Of a stretch of 64,000 nt of DNA, positions 36,118 to 44,076 are shown in pieces. Made by a program: the position numbers and the translations under genes. The first letter of the stretch is position 1. Each line of letters starts with the position of its first letter. The notes under the pieces are model-generated. The model did no database searches and was not told where the DNA came from. It saw only the letters and a program-made list of their open reading frames with translations. This stretch comes from a bacterium (GTDB lineage Bacteria > Planctomycetota > Planctomycetia > Planctomycetales > Planctomycetaceae): the NCBI GenBank assembly GCA_016125225.1, contig WGME01000009.1, positions 1 to 64,000 on the forward strand, read 5' to 3'.

Positions 36118-37590
36118 ATGTCAGAACCATTTGATGTGCTGATCGTGGGTTCGGGGTTCGGTGGCAGTCTGGCCGCACGACTTTGCCAGCAGATTGGATT
36201 GCGGCCTGTCCTAATCGATGCCCAGTCTCACCCCCGATTTATGATTGGGGAATCAACGACGCCGTTAGCCAACCTCGTATTGGAATCGATGGCGGATCGC
36301 TACCATCTTCCCTGGCTCCGTCCTCTGGCCAACTATTCTTCATGGAAAGCTGCGTATCCACAGTTGGATGTGGGCTTGAAACGCGGCTTCAGTTACTTCC
36401 ATCAGATACGCGGAGAGGCATTCACGCCCCGGGCTGATCACGCGAATGAACTTCTTGTCGCCGCGAGTCATGGTCCGGATGATGCTGATACGCACTGGTT
36501 GCGGGCCGACTTTGATCATTTTCTCGTTGAGCAAGTCCGGGCCGCTGGCATCCCGGTGTTTGAACGCACACGCATCACTCACCTGGAATTGAACGATCAG
36601 ACGTGGTTAGCGCAGACGGTGACCGATAACACGGGAACCAACAGGACGCTCGAAGCTGCATTCCTGATCGATGCCAGTGGCAGCGGAAATTTCCTGGCCA
36701 AGGTGTTGGACCTGCCGATTCAGACATCGTCGCTACTAACCCATTCGCGGGCCATCTATGGACATTTTCGCCATGTGCGCCCGTGGGAAGAACTGTATGT
36801 CGCGGCGGGTGGCCATGTAGCCGATCATCCCTTTCCTTGCGATCAGGCGGCCTTACACCACGTCTTCGATGGTGGGTGGATGTATCAATTAGGATTCGAT
36901 TCCGGCATCACTTCCGCGGGGTTCAGTTTAAGCGATCTCGATATAACCGAGGCTCCGGAAGTCACATGGTCACGGTTGTTAAAAGAGTATCCCAGCATCG
37001 GCGAGCAGTTCGCTGAGGCGGAGGTGATTTCGAATCAAGGCCGATTGATTGCCACTCCGCGGTTACAACGCCAGATTGGTCAGGCCGCTGGCTCGAACTG
37101 GGCGATGTTGCCGAATGCGGCGGGCTTCATTGATGCCCTCCACAGCACGGGCAATGCCCATACACTGATGGGAGTAGAGCGACTGATTTCCATCTTCGAG
37201 CAGCATTGGCAATCCCCCGGCTTAGGTCCCGCATTAGCCAGGTATGACCAGACCCTGCAGGCCGAATTGACGCTGATTGACCGCATTGTCGCCGGATGCT
37301 ATCGAGGCTTTCGCGATTTCCCGCAGATGGTTGCCATGTCCCTGTTCTATTTCGCAACGGCGATCTGGTCGGAATTCCGGCGACGATCAGGAACTGATGT
37401 ACCGACGGCGTTTCTCTGCGCAGATGAGCCGCAGCTGCGAACTGCTGTTGATCAAGCCATCGATATGATCGGTCGGACCGATGTTACGACAGACGATGTG
37501 GTGCAATCGATTCTAGGGTCCATCGCCCCGATCAATCTGGCAGGACTGGGTGATCCACAACGGCAGAACATGTACCCGTATCCGCAATAA
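36118..37590 (+). CDS. FAD-dependent, tryptophan-halogenase-like oxidoreductase
   Basis: The 490-residue protein begins with the FAD dinucleotide motif GSGFGGSLAA and the halogenase-superfamily phrase PRFMIGESTTPLA. A second conserved block (LIDASGSGNFLA) and a C-terminal helix set follow. The lysine-containing WxWxIP motif of true flavin-dependent halogenases was not found, so it may be a related dehydrogenase or monooxygenase. I chose the ATG directly before SEPFDVLIVG; a GTG at 36049 with GAGG upstream would add 23 residues. The MFS transporter gene starts 14 bases downstream, suggesting a two-gene operon in which a modified small molecule is exported. Confidence 0.82.
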   Translation: MSEPFDVLIVGSGFGGSLAARLCQQIGLRPVLIDAQSHPRFMIGESTTPLANLVLESMADRYHLPWLRPLANYSSWKAAYPQLDVGLKRGFSYFHQIRGEAFTPRADHANELLVAASHGPDDADTHWLRADFDHFLVEQVRAAGIPVFERTRITHLELNDQTWLAQTVTDNTGTNRTLEAAFLIDASGSGNFLAKVLDLPIQTSSLLTHSRAIYGHFRHVRPWEELYVAAGGHVADHPFPCDQAALHHVFDGGWMYQLGFDSGITSAGFSLSDLDITEAPEVTWSRLLKEYPSIGEQFAEAEVISNQGRLIATPRLQRQIGQAAGSNWAMLPNAAGFIDALHSTGNAHTLMGVERLISIFEQHWQSPGLGPALARYDQTLQAELTLIDRIVAGCYRGFRDFPQMVAMSLFYFATAIWSEFRRRSGTDVPTAFLCADEPQLRTAVDQAIDMIGRTDVTTDDVVQSILGSIAPINLAGLGDPQRQNMYPYPQ

Positions 37591-37604
37591 GTCGAGAGAC
37601 CAGC

Positions 37605-38924
37605 GTGGAGAGTCGAAAGCCAGAGTCCGAGCAGAAGCTCAATACGATCACCACTCGGCAGCGTCGCGCGATCTGGTGGAATGCCGCGTTATGGATGGCC
37701 GGACATACGCTGACATCCGGGGCCTTTCTTTCCTATTTCGCTGTCGATCTGGGAGCGTCTTCGTTGTTGCTGGGATTGCTGGCGGCGGCTCCTGAATTAG
37801 TCGGTTCTTCCGGGTTGTGGAGCCGCTGGCTGAGTCAGTGGGTGGGGTCACGTAAGGTGACGTGGCTGGTTTGTACGGTGATCGCCCGGGCCTTCACGAT
37901 GCTGATTCCGTTGGCCGGCGCACCGCAGATGGAATTGTGGGGCCTGTCGTCGCCATGGGTAGTACTCGCTCTGGTTCTTATCAGCCAATCATTCCAGGGC
38001 GTAGCGACCACCTTGTATTTCGCCTGGCTGACAGATCTCACAACACCAACGGGTTGGGGCCGCCTTTTCGCGGGCCGCAACATTGCCAGCCTGATTGTCC
38101 AGATGACCGTTCCCGTGTTGGGTGGTTTGATCCGTGATCGCTGGAAACGCTCGATGCCGGCGGATGAACTCTGGTGGGCCTATGCCATCGTGTTTGCCAT
38201 CGGCATCGGTCTATTGCTGATCTCCATCTGGCCGCTGTGGATGATTCCCGATCCTGAGCCTCGTCAGACATTCTCCGCCCGCCCGCCAGTCTTATCTCTC
38301 GGCAGATGGTGGCAAGATCGTTCACTGCGTCGTCTGCTCGCACACAGCTGGTGCCTGGCGATCGCGAATGGCCTCACGCAGGCGGCGTTCTTCAAATATC
38401 AGATCACGGTCGTGGGATTGAGCCTGACCGGATACTTTCTGCTCGCCGACATCATGTATGGCTTGCAGGTGATCACCAGCTTATGGGCGGGACGTTGCCG
38501 GACGGCGGCCGATCACCGTCGCGTGCTGTTCCTGGGGACATTGATCACCACGTTCTCGCTGCTGTTCTGGTGCCTGGCATCCCGCGAGCAATGGTGGTGG
38601 CTGATCGGGGCATTCGTCTGCTGGGGAGCCTTCGGAGCCGTGAATGTTGCTGGCCCCAATCTGCTGTTCGCACTGAGTCCGCGTCACGAAACCACCGTTC
38701 CGCTCGCGTTGTTCCGTCAAGTCGCCGGAACCTTAGCGGGCTTATCGGGCATCCTCGGCGGCTGGTGGCTCGACAGTCTGACGGTCTTCAGTGATACCGG
38801 AAAACCGACGATTCCACTCACGGCCTTCTGGCTGATCTTCGCCACATCCTGGATCGGCCGAGTCATCGCCGCCCTGCTGGTGCTGCGTGTTCCTACTGGT
38901 TCAGACCTGACCCCTGAAACCTGA
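37605..38924 (+). CDS. major facilitator superfamily transporter
   Basis: The 439-residue product has about twelve hydrophobic helices in two halves separated by a basic/Pro loop around residues 215-235 (PDPEPRQTF). Short charged loops such as RWLSQWVGSRK after helix 2 are in the MFS style. The substrate cannot be inferred. The start is GTG, 14 bases after the flavoprotein gene. The last five codons (LTPET) lie in a direct repeat that overlaps the stop. Confidence 0.82.
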   Translation: MESRKPESEQKLNTITTRQRRAIWWNAALWMAGHTLTSGAFLSYFAVDLGASSLLLGLLAAAPELVGSSGLWSRWLSQWVGSRKVTWLVCTVIARAFTMLIPLAGAPQMELWGLSSPWVVLALVLISQSFQGVATTLYFAWLTDLTTPTGWGRLFAGRNIASLIVQMTVPVLGGLIRDRWKRSMPADELWWAYAIVFAIGIGLLLISIWPLWMIPDPEPRQTFSARPPVLSLGRWWQDRSLRRLLAHSWCLAIANGLTQAAFFKYQITVVGLSLTGYFLLADIMYGLQVITSLWAGRCRTAADHRRVLFLGTLITTFSLLFWCLASREQWWWLIGAFVCWGAFGAVNVAGPNLLFALSPRHETTVPLALFRQVAGTLAGLSGILGGWWLDSLTVFSDTGKPTIPLTAFWLIFATSWIGRVIAALLVLRVPTGSDLTPET

Positions 38925-38930
38925 CCCCTG
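38905..38930. repeat. tandem 12-base direct repeat at a convergent gene junction
   Basis: ACCTGACCCCTG occurs twice (38905-38916 and 38919-38930) with AA between. The first copy and part of the second are translated as the end of the MFS protein. A degenerate relative with three CCTGA units lies at 59128-59152, also beside the 3' end of a gene. Confidence 0.7.
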
Positions 38931-38934
38931 TTTC

Positions 38935-40026
38935 CTACGTATTAAACAGGAAGTGACAGATGTCGCCGTCCTGCATGATGTATTGCTTCCCTTCCACACG
39001 GAGCTTGCCCGCGTTGCGGATTTCTTTTTCGGTCTTGTAGGTTTCGAGATCGTCGAGGTTATAAATTTCGGCGCGAATGAAGCCCTTTTCGAAGTCGGTA
39101 TGAATCACCCCAGCGGCTTGCGGGGCCGTCGCACCAACGCGAATTGGCCAGGCCCGCACTTCCTGCTCTCCCGCCGTGAAGAAGCTCTGCATGCCGAGCG
39201 TGTGATAGGCCGCCCGCGCCAAAGCTGCGAGTGCCGGTTCTTTCAGACCGACCGATTCGAGCATATCTAACCGATCGGCTTCTTCCAGTTCGGCGAGTTC
39301 TGATTCGAGTTTCGCACAGACGGGGACCACATCGGCCCCCACTTTCGCAGCGAACTCGCGGACCTGCATCACCAGCTTGCCTTCGCCCGCGAGGTCGTTC
39401 TCATCGACATTGGCTACATACAGAATCGGTTTCGCCGTCATCAAACCAAAGCTCGAGACCGCTTTCTGCTCGGTTTCGTCGAAGGTCATCTTGCGGAGCG
39501 GCTGATCGCTTTGCAGCTGAGCCAGGCACTTCTTGATGACTTCGACACGCAGCTTGGCTTCTTTATCGCCGCTCTTCGCCGAACGTTCGGCTTTGGGGAG
39601 CGAGTTATCGAGCGTCTGCATGTCGGCGAGCATCAGTTCGATTTCGATCGTCTCGATATCGGAAACCGGATTGACCGCACCGGCGACGTGAATGACATCG
39701 TCATCTTCAAAACAGCGGACGACCTGCAGAATGGCGTCGACTTCACGGATATGGCTGAGGAACTTGTTGCCGAGTCCCTGACCTTCGCTGGCCCCCTTCA
39801 CAATCCCGGCGATGTCGACCAGTTTGAGCGCGGTCGGCACAATCTTCTTCGGGACAATATATTTCGTGATCCGAACCAGTCGGTCATCGGGCACACTGAC
39901 GATGCCCTCATTCGGCTCGATCGTGCAAAAAGGATAGTTCGCACTCTGTGCCGATTTCGACATCGTGAGAGCATTGAACAGTGTGCTTTTGCCCACGTTG
40001 GGCAGACCAACAATTCCGGCTTCCAT
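38935..40026 (-). CDS. ychF: YchF, Obg-family ribosome-associated ATPase
   Basis: Length (363 residues) and motifs are those of YchF/OLA1: P-loop GLPNVGKST, switch region [16 protein letters not shown], and NVDEN in place of the GTPase NKxD, the change linked to ATP preference. The C-terminal TGS domain has [27 protein letters not shown]. YchF binds ribosomes and is linked to stress responses. Start at the ATG before EAGIVGLPN with AGG upstream; a longer frame would add 25 unconserved residues. It converges on the MFS gene with 10 bases between stops. Confidence 0.96.
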   Translation of the reverse strand: MEAGIVGLPNVGKSTLFNALTMSKSAQSANYPFCTIEPNEGIVSVPDDRLVRITKYIVPKKIVPTALKLVDIAGIVKGASEGQGLGNKFLSHIREVDAILQVVRCFEDDDVIHVAGAVNPVSDIETIEIELMLADMQTLDNSLPKAERSAKSGDKEAKLRVEVIKKCLAQLQSDQPLRKMTFDETEQKAVSSFGLMTAKPILYVANVDENDLAGEGKLVMQVREFAAKVGADVVPVCAKLESELAELEEADRLDMLESVGLKEPALAALARAAYHTLGMQSFFTAGEQEVRAWPIRVGATAPQAAGVIHTDFEKGFIRAEIYNLDDLETYKTEKEIRNAGKLRVEGKQYIMQDGDICHFLFNT

Positions 40027-40152
40027 GATCCTGCTTGATGCTGAGAGTACGCGGCGGAGAACGACGAACAGGCCCCAAGATACCGCACTCCGCCCATCCA
40101 CGCCACCGGGGCCAACCGGTGTGTCTATGCGAAGAGTTTGCTGATTTTGAGA

Positions 40153-40420
40153 TCAGGACTGCTCCGCGAATGGTGCCAGTTCAGGGATGGCAGACGCCCC
40201 GGAGATCAACCGGGACAGTTCTGTTTGTGGAATGGCGGGAAAGTCCCGGCTTTGCGATTCTGAAAAGTCCTTGTGATCACCTCAGATAACAAACGAGCAT
40301 CAAATTCAAAACGCCGCGACAGGAGCCACAGATCAAAGAAGTCCTTCAGACGACCGTTGAGCTGCCCGAGCTGCACCATACTGGCCAAGCCAGCGGCCGT
40401 GGTTGCAAACATATGCACAC
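40153..40420 (-). pseudogene. remnant of an AbiEii-type nucleotidyltransferase toxin gene
   Basis: Read leftward, the sequence encodes a fragment with LGQLNGRLKDFFDLWLL followed by a segment with FEFDARLLSEVITRTF. This is the conserved C-terminal part of AbiEii toxins (the family motif is close to SRMKDFYDLWLL). After TFP the expected frame breaks: continuation (FPAIPQTELSRLIS) is in another frame, ending at 40153. There is no N-terminal nucleotidyltransferase motif and no AbiEi antitoxin in the remaining space. It is a decayed fragment of a toxin-antitoxin system. Confidence 0.7.
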
Positions 40421-40489
40421 CAGTTGATACTGACGACATCACAATTCTTATCCCGAATCTCACGTTTCGATTCTCAAAGGATGGCAGCC

Positions 40490-41494
40490 ATGAAGCGTTG
40501 TGTTGGACTCAGCCTGTGCCTCGCGTGGTGTGTCTCGGCACTTCCGGCCGCCGAACTTCCAAAACCCGTCCGCATGGGTTGCGGCATCATGACGTTCGAA
40601 ACCGTGCCCGGCTGGGGGCTGGGTGACGACGGCAAATCGCAGATCGGCCCAACGCACGGCAGCGTGGTCATCGATAAAGCGGGCAACATCTACACCAGCG
40701 CTCAAATCGGCGTCTTCGTGTTCAATCCCGAAGGCAAAATCGTCCGCCGTTTCATTGGCGATCAATACTCGAACATTCACGACATGGAAATTCGTGACGA
40801 AGGCGACGCCGAGTTCATCTACGGAGCCCGCAACGCGGCGGCCGAAGGGATCAAGTTCCATGCAGAAACCGGCGACATTCAACTCACGCTCAAATACCCG
40901 GAAGAGTCCGGCCTGAAACTCACCAAGTTCGCACCAACGGCGATCACCGTCGCACCGAACGGCGAGATCTACCTCTCCGACGGTTATGCCAGCAACCACA
41001 TCTTCAAGTTCGACAAGACCGGTAAATACGTTTCACACTTCGGCGTGAAGGGGAACGGCATGAAGGAATTCAACACCGCCCACGGCATGACCCTCGATAC
41101 CCGTTATGATCCGCCGCGGCTGCTCATCTGCGACCGCAATCACACGCCGAAGGGTCGGTTGTTGCACTACACGCTCGAAGGCGAGTTTCTTGAAGAAGTC
41201 GTCACCGGCCTGGGGATGCCCACCTCGGTCGCTATCCAGGGCGACTATGTTTCGGTCCCCGATCTGCACGGGCGGCTGGTGATTCTCGATAAGAGCAACA
41301 CCATCATGGCGGTGCTGGGTCACAACCCCGACCCCAGCAAACGCGGCAGCTTCAACGTCCCGCAGGAACAATGGATCGAAGGCCTCTTCAGCGGCACCCA
41401 CGGCTCCTTCTGGGACAAAGACGGCAACCTCTACGTACAAGACTGGAACACCTCCGGCCGCATCATGAAACTCGTCCGCGTGCCACTGCAGTAA
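40490..41494 (+). CDS. exported six-bladed beta-propeller (NHL-like) protein
   Basis: The 334-residue protein has a signal peptide (CVGLSLCLAWCVSALPAAE) and repeated propeller strands of the NHL type: DKAGNIYTSAQIGVFVFNPEGK, APNGEIYLSDGYASNHIFKFD and DKDGNLYVQDW. It resembles the peptidylglycine-hydroxylating-lyase / SMP-30-like propellers widespread in planctomycetes; no catalytic residues can be assigned with confidence. Two ATGs lie nine bases apart; the second (40490) is chosen because AAAGG sits nine bases before it and directly abuts the first. Confidence 0.82.
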   Translation: MKRCVGLSLCLAWCVSALPAAELPKPVRMGCGIMTFETVPGWGLGDDGKSQIGPTHGSVVIDKAGNIYTSAQIGVFVFNPEGKIVRRFIGDQYSNIHDMEIRDEGDAEFIYGARNAAAEGIKFHAETGDIQLTLKYPEESGLKLTKFAPTAITVAPNGEIYLSDGYASNHIFKFDKTGKYVSHFGVKGNGMKEFNTAHGMTLDTRYDPPRLLICDRNHTPKGRLLHYTLEGEFLEEVVTGLGMPTSVAIQGDYVSVPDLHGRLVILDKSNTIMAVLGHNPDPSKRGSFNVPQEQWIEGLFSGTHGSFWDKDGNLYVQDWNTSGRIMKLVRVPLQ

Positions 41495-41576
41495 CCGCGA
41501 GCGAAGAACTGCGCCCCGTGTTGTATCGGCGATAGTAAAGCCGCCACCGCCGCGTGGCGGGGTATCTGATCGCGTA

Positions 41577-41607
41577 GGCTGGGTTAGCCGCTAGGCGTAA
41601 CCCAGCC
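41577..41607. repeat. palindromic intergenic element, copy 1
   Basis: GGCTGGGTTA pairs perfectly with TAACCCAGCC around an 11-base loop (GCCGCTAGGCG). A second related hairpin lies 43 bases downstream, so the pair forms a REP/BIME-like unit. Confidence 0.65.
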
Positions 41608-41650
41608 ATGACAATCAATCGAACGGGCAGCCATCTGGATCATGCAGAAG

Positions 41651-41680
41651 AAGCTGGGTTACGCTCCGCTAACTCAGCTT
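41651..41680. repeat. palindromic intergenic element, copy 2
   Basis: AAGCTGGGTTA pairs with TAACTCAGCTT (one G-T wobble) around CGCTCCGC. It shares the CTGGGTTA arm with copy 1. Confidence 0.6.
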
Positions 41681-41914
41681 ATGTCACTGTCGGCATTCAG
41701 CTTCGCTTCCGCGTACCGCAGCTTCCGAACAATCTACTCCTGCGCTTTCATCTCTGATCTCGTGGGCCTTTAGGGGGCGGTTGAGACCATCATACCGCGT
41801 GGTTCAGAATCCAAAGGCAGACCACATTGACATGCTTCTTCAAATCCTCACCAAACATTCATAATTTCTTCATAAATGGGCTGTATCTTCCGCCATCTTA
41901 CATCGCTCGTAATG

Positions 41915-41953
41915 AAAAAAACCTCGCTTGCGGCTGGTACCCGCAAGCGAGGT
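41915..41953 (-). terminator. strong intrinsic terminator for leftward transcription
   Basis: A perfect 13-base-pair stem (ACCTCGCTTGCGG with CCGCAAGCGAGGT, 7-base loop) is followed, reading leftward, by seven T residues. On the plus strand there is no T-run, so it acts leftward. The nearest leftward gene ends at 42645, 690 bases away, so the transcript it ends is unexplained. Confidence 0.75.
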
Positions 41954-42032
41954 GCATTGCTGCTCTCGGTGGATTTTGCGGCCCCCCGTGAGCGGCATTC
42001 TTTGTTATTGCCGCACTAGAAAGAAGTTGGCC

Positions 42033-42206
42033 ATGTCTTTGCCAACACTTCTACGTGTCGTAGGCTATGGCTCCCTTGTTGTGGTGGATTCACCCGGGGG
42101 GCACGTTCTTGCGTACACGTCGATCTTCATTGCCGAGCTTCTGGAAGCTAGTGCAGAACTCAAACATCCCGCAAAGAAGGAGACAAAAGAAATCAACAAC
42201 AAATAA
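42033..42206 (+). CDS. possible small ORF, 57 residues
   Basis: ATG at 42033 opens a 57-codon frame: a hydrophobic first half (LLRVVGYGSLVVVD, VLAYTSIFIAELL) and a Lys/Glu-rich end. AGAAAG-type purines lie about 12 bases upstream. No family is recognised and it sits in a gene-poor region; it could be a small membrane-associated peptide or chance. Confidence 0.3.
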   Translation: MSLPTLLRVVGYGSLVVVDSPGGHVLAYTSIFIAELLEASAELKHPAKKETKEINNK

Positions 42207-42589
42207 CTAGCTGAGAACTCGGAAGAAAATTCTTCCAGTCATGCTGAATCGCAGATGTTAGTGGTCTGGTACCCTGTTTGTCAATCAACCGCAGCGTTTT
42301 TTTTTTGTGTGTGTTATTGGCACAGGGAATACCGGGTAAATCTCTGCTGTAACATAGTTGCAAAATTTTACCTGGTAGTGGTTTACGTCTCATTATTTCT
42401 TGTTACTCAAGTTTTCACGTTAACGGGTCCATAGGCGGATTTTTGTTCGCCTATAGACCTGGTGTGTACGAATGTTACCGTTATTTCTGGGGCCTTGCTG
42501 AAATTGAGGGTGTAAATCTGGCTCGAATCTTCACCCTCACTCCTGCCGATGTAGCCCACACGAGAATGACACCGTCCACGATTACCTCG

Positions 42590-42626
42590 CGTGTGCCACT
42601 GCTGGCTTGGCCAGCAGTGGCACACG
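42590..42626. repeat. perfect 16-base-pair palindrome
   Basis: CGTGTGCCACTGCTGG is followed after CTTGG by its exact reverse complement. It lies 19 bases beyond the stop of the leftward beta-propeller gene. There is no T-run, so it is either a transcript-stabilising 3' hairpin or a member of a dispersed palindromic family. Confidence 0.75.
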
Positions 42627-42644
42627 AATCGCTTCGGCGATGCC

Positions 42645-43931
42645 TCATCCATGCACAATCTCGCCGATCTCCGCCAGATAGACTTGGCGGCCGTCGGCGT
42701 GGGGGGAATCGAAGACCACACTCTTGCCGTCGCGGCTGGCGCTCGGGTGGTTGTCGCAGCGCCATTCGCCGCGGTATTCCCGGGGTGAGACGAAGTGCCC
42801 GAGCGGAACGCGGCGGTTGGTGGGGATGTGATACAGGTACGGGTGCTGGATGCCCGCCGCATCGGGATAGGTGTCGTTCAAGACCCAGGTGTTATCGGTC
42901 CCCGGCACATAGGTGTTGTGGCCATTTTTGGTCATCACATCAGGGCCGACTGGGGTCACGTGTTCGGTGTGGTCTTCGTAGAGATAGAACCGGTCCATGA
43001 GCGACGGGTGCCAGGCCCAGGCGAAGATGTGTTGCGGATCACGCCAGACGAAGTGCGACGTGCCGCCATGCGGGTCGAGGACATACGGGTCGCTGCCATC
43101 GTAGTTGATGGTGATGGCCCGCGTGAAAAAGGCCTGCTTGAAGCCCGGCGTGTGCCAGCGATGCAGGAAAAAGAGCCGCGAGCCATCGGGGTTGCACAGC
43201 AGGTGATTGAACCAGTGCTTCGACTGCGGACGGAAGGCGGCTTCCTCGCGGCCGAGGTAGGGAATTTGTGCGGCGTCGGCGAACGAGAAGATCAGTTCCT
43301 GTTGCCCCGTCTGTAGATTGATCCGCCAGAGACCGGCGTCATCGGGGGCGAGAACGTCACGATTCGGGTCCACGATTCCGGCATAACCATAGCCGGGGCG
43401 GGTATCGTTCAAACGGCGGAAGTCGGGGGCAAACGCCGTCTGACCATCGGAACTCAGGCAGTAGAAAGGCACTGGCAGCGTGCGGCGTTTGCCGGTCTGC
43501 ACATCGAGAATGTGGGAGACGAACCGGTCGCCGTCGCGGTCGTTCCAGGCGACTTGTGAAGCCGTACCGGGGACCCATTGCAGCATACACCCCTGCTGCC
43601 AGTTCCAAGCGGACGATGACCCCAGTTCGATCCAGCGATCATGATCACTGGTATCGACCATGCCAACGCGGATGGTATCGTCGGCGGTGGGGGAACGGCC
43701 TTCGAAATCGACTTCGTTGGCCAAGACGAGCTGATTCGTCGGATCAAACAGCAGCTTGTCGTAATAACCCCGCCAGTGAAATTTTGGACCGTGCGTAATG
43801 GCCCGCACCGGCGGCAGTTTTTCCGTGGTCGATGAGGCATCCTGAGCCCATAACCGCTGCTGAAGAAACTGGCACGCGGTGAACGACAAGCCAAGAGATT
43901 GCAGAAACGCACGGCGGGAGTAGGACGTCAT
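42645..43931 (-). CDS. Tat-exported WD40-like beta-propeller protein
   Basis: The 428-residue protein starts with a twin-arginine signal (SRRAFLQSLG) and continues as WD40/TolB-like strands: SHILDVQTGKRRTLPV, INLQTGQQELIFSF, CNPDGSRLFFLHRW and the end SASRDGKSVVFDSPHADGRQVYL. This layout resembles oligogalacturonate-lyase-like propellers, though lyase residues cannot be confirmed by eye. It is probably periplasmic and carbohydrate-related. It is downstream of, and in the same direction as, the repeat-protein gene at 44077. Confidence 0.78.
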   Translation of the reverse strand: MTSYSRRAFLQSLGLSFTACQFLQQRLWAQDASSTTEKLPPVRAITHGPKFHWRGYYDKLLFDPTNQLVLANEVDFEGRSPTADDTIRVGMVDTSDHDRWIELGSSSAWNWQQGCMLQWVPGTASQVAWNDRDGDRFVSHILDVQTGKRRTLPVPFYCLSSDGQTAFAPDFRRLNDTRPGYGYAGIVDPNRDVLAPDDAGLWRINLQTGQQELIFSFADAAQIPYLGREEAAFRPQSKHWFNHLLCNPDGSRLFFLHRWHTPGFKQAFFTRAITINYDGSDPYVLDPHGGTSHFVWRDPQHIFAWAWHPSLMDRFYLYEDHTEHVTPVGPDVMTKNGHNTYVPGTDNTWVLNDTYPDAAGIQHPYLYHIPTNRRVPLGHFVSPREYRGEWRCDNHPSASRDGKSVVFDSPHADGRQVYLAEIGEIVHG

Positions 43932-43970
43932 GAGCCAAACCTTCGACTTCTGCTGAAACGATGTTTCAGA

Positions 43971-44027
43971 AGCTGCTTTCCATGAGTCGAGTCGTGAATT
44001 CCACGCGGACCCTGTTGGAAAGCAGCT
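43971..44027. repeat. long inverted repeat between two leftward genes
   Basis: AGCTGCTTTCC (43971-43981) and GGAAAGCAGCT (44017-44027) are perfect 11-base arms with a 35-base loop. CTGAAACGATGTTTCAG just left of it is a second small palindrome. Possible terminator or 5' leader structure for the propeller gene. Confidence 0.5.
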
Positions 44028-44076
44028 TATCAGGTTTCATTGGCTCGGGGCGACCTTCAGGTTCGGCGTTAGCCAA

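Larger units (their letters stand above)
41495..42644. other. 1.15-kb gene-poor region rich in hairpins
   Basis: No convincing conserved gene is seen. It holds two related palindromes (41577-41607 and 41651-41680), a strong minus-strand terminator (41915-41953), a possible 57-codon ORF (42033-42206), a T-run of about ten bases near 42297, a 7-base stem near 42431-42454, and a 16-base-pair palindrome (42590-42626). Base composition is more AT-rich than flanking genes between about 41815 and 42480, consistent with non-coding or transferred DNA. Confidence 0.6.

Noticed and set aside
41928-42032. N-terminal extension of the 57-codon ORF to 92 residues
   Set aside because: The extension would translate through the terminator stem and has Cys/Arg-rich composition.
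42276-42312. Rho-independent terminator at the long T-run
   Set aside because: No stable stem precedes the T-run on the plus strand.
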